DNA from: JAWSVE01 sp050789445
GTDB taxonomy: Bacteria > Pseudomonadota > Gammaproteobacteria > Pseudomonadales > Cellvibrionaceae
Assembly (NCBI GenBank): GCA_050789445.1
Contig: JAILXR010000001.1
Span: forward strand, 434,001 to 498,000
DNA length: 64,000 bases
Reading direction: 5' to 3'
Shown here: piece by piece, positions 16,474 through 25,676 of the stretch
How positions within the stretch are numbered: position 1 is the first letter of the stretch
How the letters are laid out: each line of letters starts with the position of its first letter
Notes under the pieces: generated by a model
What the model was told of the DNA's origin: nothing
What the model saw: the letters and a program-made list of their open reading frames with translations, nothing else
The model's database searches: none
Made by a program: the position numbers and the translations under genes

Positions 16474-18549
16474 TTAAAATTGAATTTTGAATCCAATTGA
16501 TGGGAAAAATCCGAGTCCTTCTGAGCGAGTCACCGGGACATTGGACCCGTATCCGTCAGGTGTTGAGCCAATAGTATTGTTTCCATTAGGGGCATAACTA
16601 TATCCTTGAATGTTTTTTGCGTTGTAGGCATTTAACACATCAATAAAAGTGCTCATAAACCCAAAGCTGGTTGTTTTAGTGTATTCAGCACGTAAATCTA
16701 AACGATGGTAAATGGAATGACGTTCACTGTTTAATTCTCCGTAGACGGGTTCCAAAATAGTTGGGTCGTTGATGTTGGGACTTGTATCTATAATCGGTGT
16801 GTAGAGTGAGCCGCTTTGAATCGACCATTTAATCCCGAAGATTATATTTTCTGTTAATTTATAATTGCCCACTAAATTAATGATGACGGGTTTGTCGTAA
16901 GCAAATTCGCTTGTTTCATTTGTCAAATCATTTTTTCGTTCGGTATGTGAAAGGCTCACCGCAAGCCAACCATAAAAACTGTCCGTTAATTTTTTATTAA
17001 TTAAAACTTCCATACCATAGGCTAAGCCGCTGGCATCATTCGTATAGCGGCTTACTGCGTTCGCCAAGGGTAGTTTGTCTAATTCTTTGTAATACAAATC
17101 AACTTGCCAAGACCATTCGTTTCCAAAATATTGCTTTAAGCCAAAGACACTATGTGTTGATTGAATATATTCAAGATTTTGGCTTCCAATATTCGGCGAA
17201 ATTTCTTCCGGTTGTGGTAATTGCGAATAATGCCCGTAGGCTAAATACAATTGCCAGTTTTCTGATGGCTCATACTCAAGTCGGATTCTGGGTTCCGCAT
17301 CAGAATGATTCAAATAGTCATCGGTTAAATAATGAATTCCACTGCGAAGATAAAATGAGTCTGCGATCTGCCACTGATCTTCTAAATAGGCGATTGATGT
17401 TTTTACATCAAACTCGGTTTTAAATGTCAGCAGGGGTACATCAATAGTTGGGCAATAGGTATCGAGGCTCGTACAGGGAGGGATTTTTGCATTCAACTGA
17501 AGATTGTATTCTGTTTCTTCGACACTACCGCCAAAAGTCAGTGTGTGTTTGTTGCCTAGCTGTAAATCATAATGCCCTCTAACCATCAATCGATCAGTTG
17601 TTACATCAAGAAATTGTCCTGTCCCATAGCTGATATCATCCGCATCACTTGTGTGAGTTAAAATTAATTTTGAATTGTGTCTGTTAGTTTTTGAATTCCA
17701 ATTCCAAGCAAGTCCTTGGCTGTCAAAGCTCGTATCAACACTGGCGGCTCCAGTAAAATCAGGATCAGTCAAAGCCAAGTTAGAACTTTCTTGAAATGTA
17801 GCTGCAACTTCATCACTTGCACCAGTTGCTAAAGCGGTTAAACGATGTCTAGCGTTAACATCCCACGTGTATTTCATTTGGTAGTCGTCAGAAATAGGAA
17901 TTTGATCGATATCAACACCGGAGTCTTCATCTTCAATGTCTTCTTCATCTTGTATGAATAGATCGATAAGGCTTCGTCGATAAGACATATAAAACGCTTG
18001 GTTATCAGTAATTCGACTTTCTATTAATGCGCCAGTACCAATGAAACTCGCATCGATTGTTGTTGTGAATGGTTGTTGTTTTGGATCACGAAGAGCGACA
18101 TCGATGATAGCGCCCGTCGCATTACTGTATTGGCTAGAAAAAGCCGCAGGATATAAATCAAAAGAATGAATGAGATTGTGATTGAAAATACTGTGGCCGA
18201 AAATATGAAATACATATCGAGCCGGAATAAAATCCACATAGTAGCCGTTATCATCTGGCGCAGAACCACGAACAGCAGGTTCACTGCTGTAATCACTGGC
18301 GAAGGTAACACCGGGTAAGCTGAGAATAGCAGCAAGAGGATCGAACCCCGCACCAGCAACATTTAATAATAATTCTGTATCTGGACGTATGTCGGTTGTT
18401 GACGCGGTTTTTTCACCAGAGATAATGAGTTCGTCAATATCTTCCTTTTCTTTTTTATTTTTATCATTTTCATTAGCAGCGCTATTTAAAGGACTGAAGA
18501 AAGAGAAGATGCAAACAGAGAGGATACTGATTTTCAAATGAGCGTTCAC
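16474..18549 (-). CDS. TonB-dependent outer-membrane receptor
   Basis: The 691-residue protein has a signal peptide (about residues 1-25, ending near NSAAN). An Asp/Glu/Lys-rich region is followed by a plug domain (about 55-175: LLNVAGAGFDPLAAILSLPG, AVRGSAPDDNGYYVDFIPA, SNATGAIIDVALRDP), and then a long beta-barrel with alternating aromatic and polar residues that ends in Phe (GFKIQF), as outer-membrane proteins do. The plug DNGYYVD segment marks the substrate-facing loop. The ligand is unknown: no adjacent transport or regulatory gene helps. A canonical TonB box is not evident, but ELIISGEKT near residue 41 could serve. Start ATG at 18549 (minus), divergent from pyrF. Confidence 0.87.
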   Translation of the reverse strand: MNAHLKISILSVCIFSFFSPLNSAANENDKNKKEKEDIDELIISGEKTASTTDIRPDTELLLNVAGAGFDPLAAILSLPGVTFASDYSSEPAVRGSAPDDNGYYVDFIPARYVFHIFGHSIFNHNLIHSFDLYPAAFSSQYSNATGAIIDVALRDPKQQPFTTTIDASFIGTGALIESRITDNQAFYMSYRRSLIDLFIQDEEDIEDEDSGVDIDQIPISDDYQMKYTWDVNARHRLTALATGASDEVAATFQESSNLALTDPDFTGAASVDTSFDSQGLAWNWNSKTNRHNSKLILTHTSDADDISYGTGQFLDVTTDRLMVRGHYDLQLGNKHTLTFGGSVEETEYNLQLNAKIPPCTSLDTYCPTIDVPLLTFKTEFDVKTSIAYLEDQWQIADSFYLRSGIHYLTDDYLNHSDAEPRIRLEYEPSENWQLYLAYGHYSQLPQPEEISPNIGSQNLEYIQSTHSVFGLKQYFGNEWSWQVDLYYKELDKLPLANAVSRYTNDASGLAYGMEVLINKKLTDSFYGWLAVSLSHTERKNDLTNETSEFAYDKPVIINLVGNYKLTENIIFGIKWSIQSGSLYTPIIDTSPNINDPTILEPVYGELNSERHSIYHRLDLRAEYTKTTSFGFMSTFIDVLNAYNAKNIQGYSYAPNGNNTIGSTPDGYGSNVPVTRSEGLGFFPSIGFKIQF

Positions 18550-18729
18550 GGTAAGTCCTTTTTACTTGCTACGTTTTATTCGATTTATTTGTGGGAGGAG
18601 ATACTAAAGCTTATTAAGCAGACACTAAAGTAAAATACTGTTGTTATTGGGACGAAAACTTTACAATAGCGCTAATTTTACCCCCATCAAATTATTTAGA
18701 TTGTAATGGAAATCAGTTAGGAAAAACTC

Positions 18730-19440
18730 TTGAATAAAAAAATTATAGGTTCTCGCCTCGTTGTTGCTTGTGATTTTGCAAAAGCAGAAGATTGTTTAAC
18801 TTTCGTCAAACAATTGAAACCTGAAGACGTTCGATTGAAGGTCGGTAAAGAACTCTTCGCCGTAGGTGGGCCAGAGCTAGTAAAAGCGCTAGTGGCTCAA
18901 AAATTTGACGTTTTTCTTGATCTTAAATATCACGACATTCCCAACACGGTCGCAAAAGCCGTTGCAGCAGCAGCTCGATTAGGTGTTTGGATGGTCAACG
19001 TTCATGCGAGTGGCGGCAGTAAAATGATGAAAGCGGCAAAAAAAGCGTTAGAAAATTTTGAAAAACCACCGCTGCTCATTGGCGTGACAGTGTTGACCAG
19101 TATGTCAGAAGAAGATTTATTGGAATTAGACATTCAAAAAACACCGGAAGAACAAGTAAAACACTTAGCTAAGCTTGCGAAAGACAGTGGTCTCGATGGC
19201 GTTGTCTGTTCGGCTCAAGAAGCGAGTGTTCTGAAAAAAATGTGCGGGGATGATTTTGTCTTAGTGACGCCGGGTATTCGTCCAGAAGGCGCGGATACAA
19301 ATGATCAACAACGTGTAATGACTCCAGTAAAAGCCATAGAGGCGGGGAGTGATTATCTTGTGATGGGACGTCCTATCACGGGTTCTACTGATCCTGCTAA
19401 TGTATGCCGTGAGATTAATGAGTCACTTAAATTTATTTAG
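18730..19440 (+). CDS. pyrF: Orotidine 5'-phosphate decarboxylase
   Basis: The 236-residue TIM-barrel enzyme makes UMP from OMP, the last step of de novo pyrimidine synthesis. The catalytic segment DLKYHDIPNTVAKAV carries the Asp-Lys-Asp set, preceded by VGKELF and followed by VTPGIRPEG and YLVMGRPITGS for phosphate binding. Translation starts at TTG 18730, with AGGA about 10 nt upstream; no closer ATG leaves the conserved N-terminus intact. It is followed after 74 nt by cmk, so two pyrimidine-nucleotide genes are adjacent. Confidence 0.96.
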   Translation: MNKKIIGSRLVVACDFAKAEDCLTFVKQLKPEDVRLKVGKELFAVGGPELVKALVAQKFDVFLDLKYHDIPNTVAKAVAAAARLGVWMVNVHASGGSKMMKAAKKALENFEKPPLLIGVTVLTSMSEEDLLELDIQKTPEEQVKHLAKLAKDSGLDGVVCSAQEASVLKKMCGDDFVLVTPGIRPEGADTNDQQRVMTPVKAIEAGSDYLVMGRPITGSTDPANVCREINESLKFI

Positions 19441-19514
19441 CTTTTAGTTTAGCTATTAGTTTCGTTCTTAAAACCTTTTTTAAAGCATCAACAATTCTGA
19501 AGTGGAAACAACGC

Positions 19515-20183
19515 ATGATCCCAGTTATTACCATCGATGGCCCAAGCGGTGCTGGAAAAGGCACTATTTGCCAGCTCGTCGCGAAGCATTACGGCTATCA
19601 TCTATTAGATAGTGGCGCTTTATATCGCTTAACAGCATTGGCGTCTGAGAAAAAGGGTGTTGATTGGGAGAATGAAGCCGCTGTGGCCAAATTGGCCCAG
19701 TCGCTAGAGATAGAGTTTGAGACGGATGGTTCAAGGGTCAAAGTACTTCTGTCGAAAGAAGATGTTACCGATGATATTCGTAAAGAAAATATTGGTATTG
19801 GCGCTTCCATTGTTGCGGCACAACCCAAAGTGCGTGAAGCACTATTGATGTTACAGAAGAGCTTTAAAGCGTCACCAGGTCTTGTAGCTGACGGGCGAGA
19901 TATGGGGACGACAATTTTCCCTGAAGCTAGCGCGAAGATCTTTTTGACAGCGAGTGCAAAAGAGCGCGCGGATCGTCGTTATAAGCAGTTGCTGGAAAAG
20001 GGCGAATCTGTTAGTCTGCGCGCCCTATTAAAGGACATCCAGGCTCGTGATGAGCGCGATAGCAATAGAGCTAGTTCGCCGCTAAAACCAGCTAATGATG
20101 CGATGATATTAGATAGCTCTGGGCTATCAATAGATGAAGTCTTGGCAAAAGCGATAGCTTATATAGATTCCTGCCAGCGTTAA
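19515..20183 (+). CDS. cmk: Cytidylate kinase
   Basis: The 222-residue P-loop kinase phosphorylates CMP and dCMP. It starts VITIDGPSGAGKGTICQL (Walker A), with LLDSGALYRL and GRDMGTTIFPEASAKIFLTA, where conserved Arg/Asp residues bind CMP, and the lid segment with Arg-rich RADRRYKQL. Length matches the E. coli enzyme. The gene precedes rpsA by 234 nt, the usual gammaproteobacterial order cmk-rpsA-ihfB. Confidence 0.96.
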   Translation: MIPVITIDGPSGAGKGTICQLVAKHYGYHLLDSGALYRLTALASEKKGVDWENEAAVAKLAQSLEIEFETDGSRVKVLLSKEDVTDDIRKENIGIGASIVAAQPKVREALLMLQKSFKASPGLVADGRDMGTTIFPEASAKIFLTASAKERADRRYKQLLEKGESVSLRALLKDIQARDERDSNRASSPLKPANDAMILDSSGLSIDEVLAKAIAYIDSCQR

Positions 20184-20342
20184 TCTCATCCTTCCTTATC
20201 CTCCTTATATAGAAGGTAGAAAGAACTCTTTTTAGAGACCGATTTTTATGCGTTAGGTACTGGTGCCAGAATCCAGTGACTAGTGTTTTGTGTAATAAGC
20301 CCGTGCAATCTGGCTGTACGGAAGAACGGTTCGACTAGGTTT

Positions 20343-20372
20343 GCGAGTGATTTAAAGTAGCAACTATATAAT
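20343..20372 (+). promoter_or_regulatory. Probable rpsA promoter
   Basis: TATAAT at 20367-20372 is followed by a GC-rich discriminator (CCCGCGGC), as in growth-rate-controlled ribosomal protein promoters. The -35 region is poor: TTGCGA at 20341 is 20 nt upstream. This gives a leader of about 40 nt before rpsA. Stringent control is inferred from the discriminator only. Confidence 0.5.
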
Positions 20373-20417
20373 CCCGCGGCTAAGTGGATCTGTGCTGTCA
20401 TCCTTAAAGGTATAAAC

Positions 20418-22100
20418 ATGAGCGAAAGCTTTGCAGAACTCTTTGAAGAAAGTTTAAAAACAACCGAAATGGTTCCTGGTTCAATCGTAACCGGCGTAAT
20501 CATCGACATTGATAAAGATTGGGTCACTGTTCACGCAGGCCTGAAATCTGAAGGTGTTATTCCTGCTGAACAATTTTTTGACGACAATGGTCAAATTAAT
20601 CTAAATATTGGCGATGAAGTTCAAGTAGCTCTTGAATCTGTTGAAGACGGTTTCGGTGAAACGCGTCTGTCTCGTGAAAAAGCGAAACGTGCAGAATCTT
20701 GGAAAGTCCTTGAAACAGCTAATAAAGCAGATGAAGTTATTAAAGGTATTATCAGCGGTAAGGTCAAAGGTGGTTTCACTGTTGATGTCGCTGGTATCCG
20801 AGCGTTCTTACCTGGTTCACTAGTTGACGTACGTCCTGTTAGAGAGACGACTCATCTTGAAGGTAAAGAGCTAGATTTTAAAGTAATCAAATTAGATCAA
20901 AAACGAAACAACGTTGTAGTTTCGCGTCGTGCTGTTCTTGAGCAATCAAACACAGAAGAGCGTGATGAGCTATTAGCTAACCTTCAAGAAGGTATGGCTG
21001 TTAAAGGTATCGTTAAAAACCTTACTGATTACGGTGCTTTCGTTGACTTGGGTGGTGTTGACGGTCTTCTTCATATCACTGATATGGCGTGGAAACGCAT
21101 CAAGCATCCTGGCGAAATCGTTAATGTTGGTGATGAAATCGACGTTAAAGTACTTAAGTTTGATCGTGAGCGTAATCGTGTTTCTCTTGGTCTTAAGCAA
21201 TTGGGTGAAGATCCGTGGATCAAGATCACCAACCGTTACCCAGAAGGTACTCGTGTTGTTGCTAAAGTCACCAACCTTACAGATTACGGTTGCTTTGCAG
21301 AACTCGAAGAAGGCGTTGAAGGTCTTGTTCACGTTTCTGAAATGGATTGGACTAACAAAAACATTCACCCATCTAAAGTTGTTGACCTAGGTGATGAAAT
21401 CGAAGTGATGGTTCTTGATATTGATGAAGAGCGTCGTCGTATTTCTCTTGGTGTTAAACAATGCCAAGAAAACCCTTGGGATGCATTTGGTAAAGATTAC
21501 GCCAAAGGTGCAAAAATCTCTGGCAAGATCAAATCAATTACTGATTTTGGTATTTTCATTGGTTTGGATGGTGGTATCGATGGTTTGGTTCACTTGTCTG
21601 ATATTTCTTGGAACGAAGCAGGCGAAGACGCCGTTCGTGCATACAAGAAAGGTGATGAGATCGAAACTGTTATCTTGGCAATCGATCCAGAGCGTGAGCG
21701 TATTTCTCTAGGTGTTAAACAGCTAGAAGAAGATCCTTTTTCTCAATATGTGACTGAGAATGATAAAGGCACAATCATTAAAGGTATCGTTAAAGAAGTT
21801 GATGCTAAAGGTGCAATTATCACTCTTGCTGAAGATATTGAAGCTAGCTTAAAAGCCTCTGAAATCAGCCAAGATAAAGTCGAAGATGCTCGAAACGTAT
21901 TGAGTGTTGGTGACGAAGTTGAAGCTAAGATCACAAGTGTGGATCGTAAAAACCGTAGTATTCTTCTTTCTATCAAGTCAAAAGATACTGAAGAAGAGAA
22001 AGCTGCTGTTAAAGAGCACACAGCGAAGCAAGAAGAGCAATCTCAGCCAGCCACGATTGGTGATCTGATTAAAGCTCAAATGGAAAGTAAAGGTAATTAA
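20418..22100 (+). CDS. rpsA: 30S ribosomal protein S1
   Basis: The 560-residue protein has six S1 RNA-binding domains. Repeats can be read from GSIVTGVIIDIDKDWVTVHAG, GIISGKVKGGFTVDV, GIVKNLTDYGAFVDLGGVDG, AKVTNLTDYGCFAELEEGVE, GKIKSITDFGIFIGLDGGID and GIVKEVDAKGAIITLAED. The first two bind the ribosome and the later ones bind mRNA. Length is close to E. coli S1 (557). An AAAGG ribosome binding site lies about 10 nt before ATG 20418. In enterobacteria S1 represses its own translation through a leader structure; the leader here was not modelled. Confidence 0.98.
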   Translation: MSESFAELFEESLKTTEMVPGSIVTGVIIDIDKDWVTVHAGLKSEGVIPAEQFFDDNGQINLNIGDEVQVALESVEDGFGETRLSREKAKRAESWKVLETANKADEVIKGIISGKVKGGFTVDVAGIRAFLPGSLVDVRPVRETTHLEGKELDFKVIKLDQKRNNVVVSRRAVLEQSNTEERDELLANLQEGMAVKGIVKNLTDYGAFVDLGGVDGLLHITDMAWKRIKHPGEIVNVGDEIDVKVLKFDRERNRVSLGLKQLGEDPWIKITNRYPEGTRVVAKVTNLTDYGCFAELEEGVEGLVHVSEMDWTNKNIHPSKVVDLGDEIEVMVLDIDEERRRISLGVKQCQENPWDAFGKDYAKGAKISGKIKSITDFGIFIGLDGGIDGLVHLSDISWNEAGEDAVRAYKKGDEIETVILAIDPERERISLGVKQLEEDPFSQYVTENDKGTIIKGIVKEVDAKGAIITLAEDIEASLKASEISQDKVEDARNVLSVGDEVEAKITSVDRKNRSILLSIKSKDTEEEKAAVKEHTAKQEEQSQPATIGDLIKAQMESKGN

Positions 22101-22128
22101 TTTTCATTAGTCACCTTAGTTCCTCCTG

Positions 22129-22166
22129 AAAAAGGCAGTTCTTATTATTAAGAGCTGCCTTTTTTG
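22129..22166 (+). terminator. Rho-independent terminator after rpsA
   Basis: AAGGCAGTTCTTA pairs with TAAGAGCTGCCTT (one G-T pair) across a 4-nt loop, then a T-run. It separates rpsA from ihfB about 30 nt after the rpsA stop. Confidence 0.9.
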
Positions 22167-22461
22167 TATGTGACATCTTAATAGTGGTTTGAACTTGGGT
22201 GGTTGTTGTGAATTATGTAGTAAGAGAAAATCATTAGACAGCTCATGCAATAATTGATGCAACTAATTGAAATAACTAATTATTTATGCCTTTTATCGCT
22301 CAAGCCATCCACTGAGCTGCAATTGTGCAAAAGTACTAATAGTTGTGGTGCTAATTATGCTGTAATTGGCTGTGTTGAATTGGAATACCTAACCAAATCA
22401 GTAACATAGCTTGGCATTAATATCATTTTACAGTAGGCTGCAAGGCTCTACGGGAATCAAA
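22167..22461 (+). other. Intergenic region before ihfB
   Basis: About 295 nt of A/T-rich sequence without a credible gene. A possible ihfB promoter is TTGGCA (22411-22416) with a 17-nt spacer to TAGGCT (22434-22439), which would place the start about 16 nt before the ihfB ATG. The -10 match is weak. Confidence 0.3.
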
Positions 22462-22761
22462 ATGACAAAATCAGAATTAATAGAAAAAATTGCTGACCGA
22501 CAAGACCAGCTTCCTGCGAAGGATGTTGAGTTAGCGGTTAAGCTTATTCTGGATTATATGTCTGATATTCTATCTTCTGGCGATCGAATTGAGATCAGAG
22601 GATTTGGTAGCTTCTCACTTCATTACCGCGCTCCAAGAGTTGGACGGAATCCTAAAACAGGTGAATCAGTTCAGCTAGAAGGCAAGCATGTCCCTCATTT
22701 TAAGCCAGGAAAAGAAATGCGTGATCGTGTTAACGATAGCATTCAATCTGAGCAACAATAA
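22462..22761 (+). CDS. ihfB: Integration host factor subunit beta
   Basis: The 99-residue DNA-bending protein begins MTKSELIEKIADRQ, has GDRIEIRGFGSFSLHYR and the beta-arm VGRNPKTGESVQL with the Pro that intercalates into DNA, and ends with the PGKEMRDRVN helix. It pairs with IhfA (encoded at 63135). ATG 22462 is chosen over an upstream in-frame ATG at 22411, because the extra 17 residues are absent from the family and GGGAATC sits before 22462. The position after rpsA and before lapA is the common gammaproteobacterial arrangement. In P. aeruginosa it marks one edge of the O-antigen locus. Confidence 0.95.
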   Translation: MTKSELIEKIADRQDQLPAKDVELAVKLILDYMSDILSSGDRIEIRGFGSFSLHYRAPRVGRNPKTGESVQLEGKHVPHFKPGKEMRDRVNDSIQSEQQ

Positions 22762-22956
22762 TTAATCCCTAATGACAATTTAATGTTGTTTTGTTTGGCT
22801 CGAGAATACCCGTTTCATTTAATTATCGTTCTAACCTTCTGAAATTCTTCCAAAAATCTATGAAACCCTCTCGGGTTCCTCTATCATTCTCCCATGTTTT
22901 ATTTTCAGTCACTTTCATTGTCACACAACATTGATAACACCTAAGCGGTTCTACAC

Positions 22957-23256
22957 ATGGGAAAAATAAAATTCTTACTGGCTTTGATTATTTTTGTGCT
23001 GGTAGTTGCGGTAGGTTATTGGATCAGTACGGAAAACAAACAGCTCGTTGCTCCGATTCTGTTTGGGTTCCAGCTCTCGGAATGGAGTCTAAGTACGTGG
23101 ATGTTCATCTCCTTGTTTACAGGGAGCTTGCTGGGTTACTTAATTAGCATGATAAGCTATTTGTCACTGAGGACTAGAGCATCTAGTTTGCAGCGAAAGC
23201 TCACAAGGCGTGAAAAAGAGATCGCAAAATTTCGAGCGCCTGCATCAAAAGAGTGA
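22957..23256 (+). CDS. lapA: LPS assembly protein LapA (DUF1049)
   Basis: The 99-residue membrane protein has two transmembrane segments (about residues 5-22 and 45-67) and a basic C-terminal cytoplasmic tail that looks coiled (RASSLQRKLTRREKEIAKF). This is the LapA family, which works with LapB at the inner membrane to regulate LpxC proteolysis by FtsH and so LPS synthesis. lapB follows after 112 nt. Assignment rests on size, topology and neighbourhood. Confidence 0.87.
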   Translation: MGKIKFLLALIIFVLVVAVGYWISTENKQLVAPILFGFQLSEWSLSTWMFISLFTGSLLGYLISMISYLSLRTRASSLQRKLTRREKEIAKFRAPASKE

Positions 23257-23368
23257 CCGTTTTTAATGCTGACAGCTCTAAATATTAAATAAGTTAAATT
23301 TATTTCTTGAAACCAAGAAGAATAATATTGTTTCTTTAAGCTGATAGAAAGTCCGTTTAGGAATTTAC

Positions 23369-24556
23369 ATGCCCGACCTTCTAATTCTGGGATTACTGTT
23401 TATTTCGATAGCAATCGGCTATTTTTTAGGACGTCGTTTTTCTTATCAGAATCGTAATGATAGAGAAGCGCCTGCATTTGATAAAAGTTACTTTAAAGGT
23501 TTAAACCTATTACTGAATGAGCAGCCTGACGCAGCAATTGATACTTTTATTGATTCGCTTGACGTTAATAGCGAAACGCTTGAAACACACTTAGCATTAG
23601 GTAATCTTTTACGTCGACAAGGGGAAGTCGATCGCGCTATACGTATACATCAAAATTTATTAGCTCGCCCAGGACTTACGCTTTCTCAGCAACATCATGC
23701 ACAACTTGAATTAGCCAGAGATTATGTAAAAGCAGTTTTGTTAGATCGCGCAGAGAGGCTATTTAAAGAATTAGTTGAGCAGTCTGATGAGTTAAGTGAT
23801 ATTTGTCTTGAGCATTTAATAGAAATATATCGAGATGAAAAAGAATGGGCTAAAGCGATCAATGCAGTAGAGCACTTAGTAGGTAAGCGACTGAGTAAAG
23901 TTCCTATGAAATGGCGTTGTGCTCAAGCGCATTTTTGTTGTGAGCTTGCGGAAATCGCCTTAGAAAAAAATGATTATTTAAGTGCAAGAAGGCATTTAAA
24001 AGCAGCTCTAAATTATGATAAAGGCTTAGTCAGAGCGAGCCTTATATGGAGCCAATTAGAATGTCAGTTAGGCAATAATCGAGAAGCGCTGAAAATTTTA
24101 AAAAAAATTCCCCAGCAAGATCCAGATTATTTGAACGAAGCGCTTCCATTACTGGTGAAATGTTATGAGCAGCTAAATGACACCGAAGGCTTACGCCAAT
24201 ACCTAAAGCAGCTGCAGGAAAACTACCCTAGTAGCTCCATGGTTTTAGAGCTAACTAAAATAATACGAAATAGCGAAGGAGATATTGCGGCAGCTGACTA
24301 TATTAGTAGTCAGCTTAAACAAAGACCTTCACTTCAGGGCTTAAGTCAGTTACTTGAATTTTATTTAACGAATAGCAACGAAAAAGCTAAAGAAAATTTA
24401 CAAATTCTGAAGCAGCTGATTGATCAGCTGATCGAAAAAAAAACGACTTACCAGTGTCGACAATGTGGATTTACGGGTAATCAGCTTCATTGGTTGTGTC
24501 CCAGTTGTAAATCTTGGAATACGGTCAAAGCTATTCGAGGAATTGAAGGTGAGTAA
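23369..24556 (+). CDS. lapB: LPS assembly protein LapB (YciM), TPR and rubredoxin-like metal site
   Basis: The 395-residue protein has an N-terminal membrane anchor (LLILGLLFISIAIGYFLG), about nine TPR-like helix pairs (for example LEELARDY-type segments around residues 65-330), and a C-terminal metal-binding knuckle with two CxxC pairs (CRQCGF and CPSCKS). LapB bridges FtsH and LpxC so that LPS synthesis matches phospholipid synthesis; the rubredoxin-type domain is essential in E. coli LapB. Length is close to E. coli (389). It lies directly before the rhamnose genes, linking core LPS control with the O-antigen locus by position. Confidence 0.93.
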   Translation: MPDLLILGLLFISIAIGYFLGRRFSYQNRNDREAPAFDKSYFKGLNLLLNEQPDAAIDTFIDSLDVNSETLETHLALGNLLRRQGEVDRAIRIHQNLLARPGLTLSQQHHAQLELARDYVKAVLLDRAERLFKELVEQSDELSDICLEHLIEIYRDEKEWAKAINAVEHLVGKRLSKVPMKWRCAQAHFCCELAEIALEKNDYLSARRHLKAALNYDKGLVRASLIWSQLECQLGNNREALKILKKIPQQDPDYLNEALPLLVKCYEQLNDTEGLRQYLKQLQENYPSSSMVLELTKIIRNSEGDIAAADYISSQLKQRPSLQGLSQLLEFYLTNSNEKAKENLQILKQLIDQLIEKKTTYQCRQCGFTGNQLHWLCPSCKSWNTVKAIRGIEGE

Positions 24557-24602
24557 TCCATTTTTATTTTTTAAATAATATGAGCTAATAGAATTTAATA
24601 AT

Positions 24603-25607
24603 ATGAAAATAATTGTAACTGGCGGGGCTGGCTTTATAGGCTCAGCTCTTATTAGGCTTCTTATTGACGGATCTGAGCATACTGTTATCAATATTGATAA
24701 GCTAACTTATGCCGCGAATTTGAATTCGCTTGAATCTATCGAAAAAAGCCCTCGGTATTTTTTTGAGAAAGTTGATATCTGCGATCAACTTTCATTGACG
24801 AGTATTTTTAAAAAATATCAACCAGACGCAGTTATGCACCTAGCGGCTGAAAGCCATGTTGATCGATCTATAGAAGGTCCTAGAGATTTTATTCAGACTA
24901 ATATTGTCGGGACATATCAGTTGCTTGAAACTGCGAGACATTATTGGAGTGAGTTGAATGAGGAGGCCCGAAGAAATTTTAGGTTTCATCATATCAGTAC
25001 GGATGAAGTTTTTGGTGATCTCGAAGGAGCTAACGATCTGTTTACAGAAAAAACAAACTACCAACCTAGCTCTCCCTATTCAGCTTCCAAAGCATCGTCA
25101 GATCATTTAGTAAGAGCTTGGTTCCGAACTTATGGCCTACCCATTCTTGTTACCAACTGTTCGAATAATTACGGTCCGTATCAGTTCCCAGAAAAGTTAA
25201 TTCCGTTAATGATTCTCAACGCAATTCATGGGAAGCCACTTCCTATTTATGGGCAGGGTGAACAAATTCGTGATTGGCTGTACGTTGATGATCATGCAAG
25301 AGCATTGCAGCTAGTGTTGGAAAAGGGGGAGGTTGGCGAAACTTATAATATTGGCGGTCACAATGAGAAAAAAAATATCGACGTAGTCACAATGATTTGC
25401 GAGTTTTTGCCCGCGTTGCTAAAGAATGATAAAAGAAAAGCGGAAGACTACAAGCAATTAATAACACACGTTAAGGACAGGGCTGGTCACGATCTTCGTT
25501 ATGCGATTGATGCATCAAAAATCGAAAAAGAATTGGGATGGAAACCATTAGAAACCTTCGAAACAGGTATAAAGAAAACTATCCAATGGTATTTAAAAGA
25601 CCGTTGA
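24603..25607 (+). CDS. rmlB: dTDP-glucose 4,6-dehydratase
   Basis: The 334-residue extended SDR converts dTDP-glucose to dTDP-4-keto-6-deoxyglucose, step two of dTDP-L-rhamnose synthesis. Visible motifs are TGGAGFIGSALIRLLI near the start, HLAAESHVDRSIEGP, the catalytic ISTDEVFGDL and the YSASK active-site pair. NNYGPYQFPEKLIPL is the family hallmark. It is the first gene of the rml set, 46 nt after lapB. No strong ribosome binding site precedes ATG 24603. Confidence 0.97.
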   Translation: MKIIVTGGAGFIGSALIRLLIDGSEHTVINIDKLTYAANLNSLESIEKSPRYFFEKVDICDQLSLTSIFKKYQPDAVMHLAAESHVDRSIEGPRDFIQTNIVGTYQLLETARHYWSELNEEARRNFRFHHISTDEVFGDLEGANDLFTEKTNYQPSSPYSASKASSDHLVRAWFRTYGLPILVTNCSNNYGPYQFPEKLIPLMILNAIHGKPLPIYGQGEQIRDWLYVDDHARALQLVLEKGEVGETYNIGGHNEKKNIDVVTMICEFLPALLKNDKRKAEDYKQLITHVKDRAGHDLRYAIDASKIEKELGWKPLETFETGIKKTIQWYLKDR

Positions 25608-25676
25608 GTTTAAGAGGTGAATGTTATTGGTAATAATATTCAAGATTAGTCGAACATTAAATAAGTTGAAGGCCAA

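Noticed and set aside
22411..22461. Longer N-terminus for IHF-beta
   Set aside because: The added 17 residues do not belong to the family and the later ATG has the better ribosome binding site.
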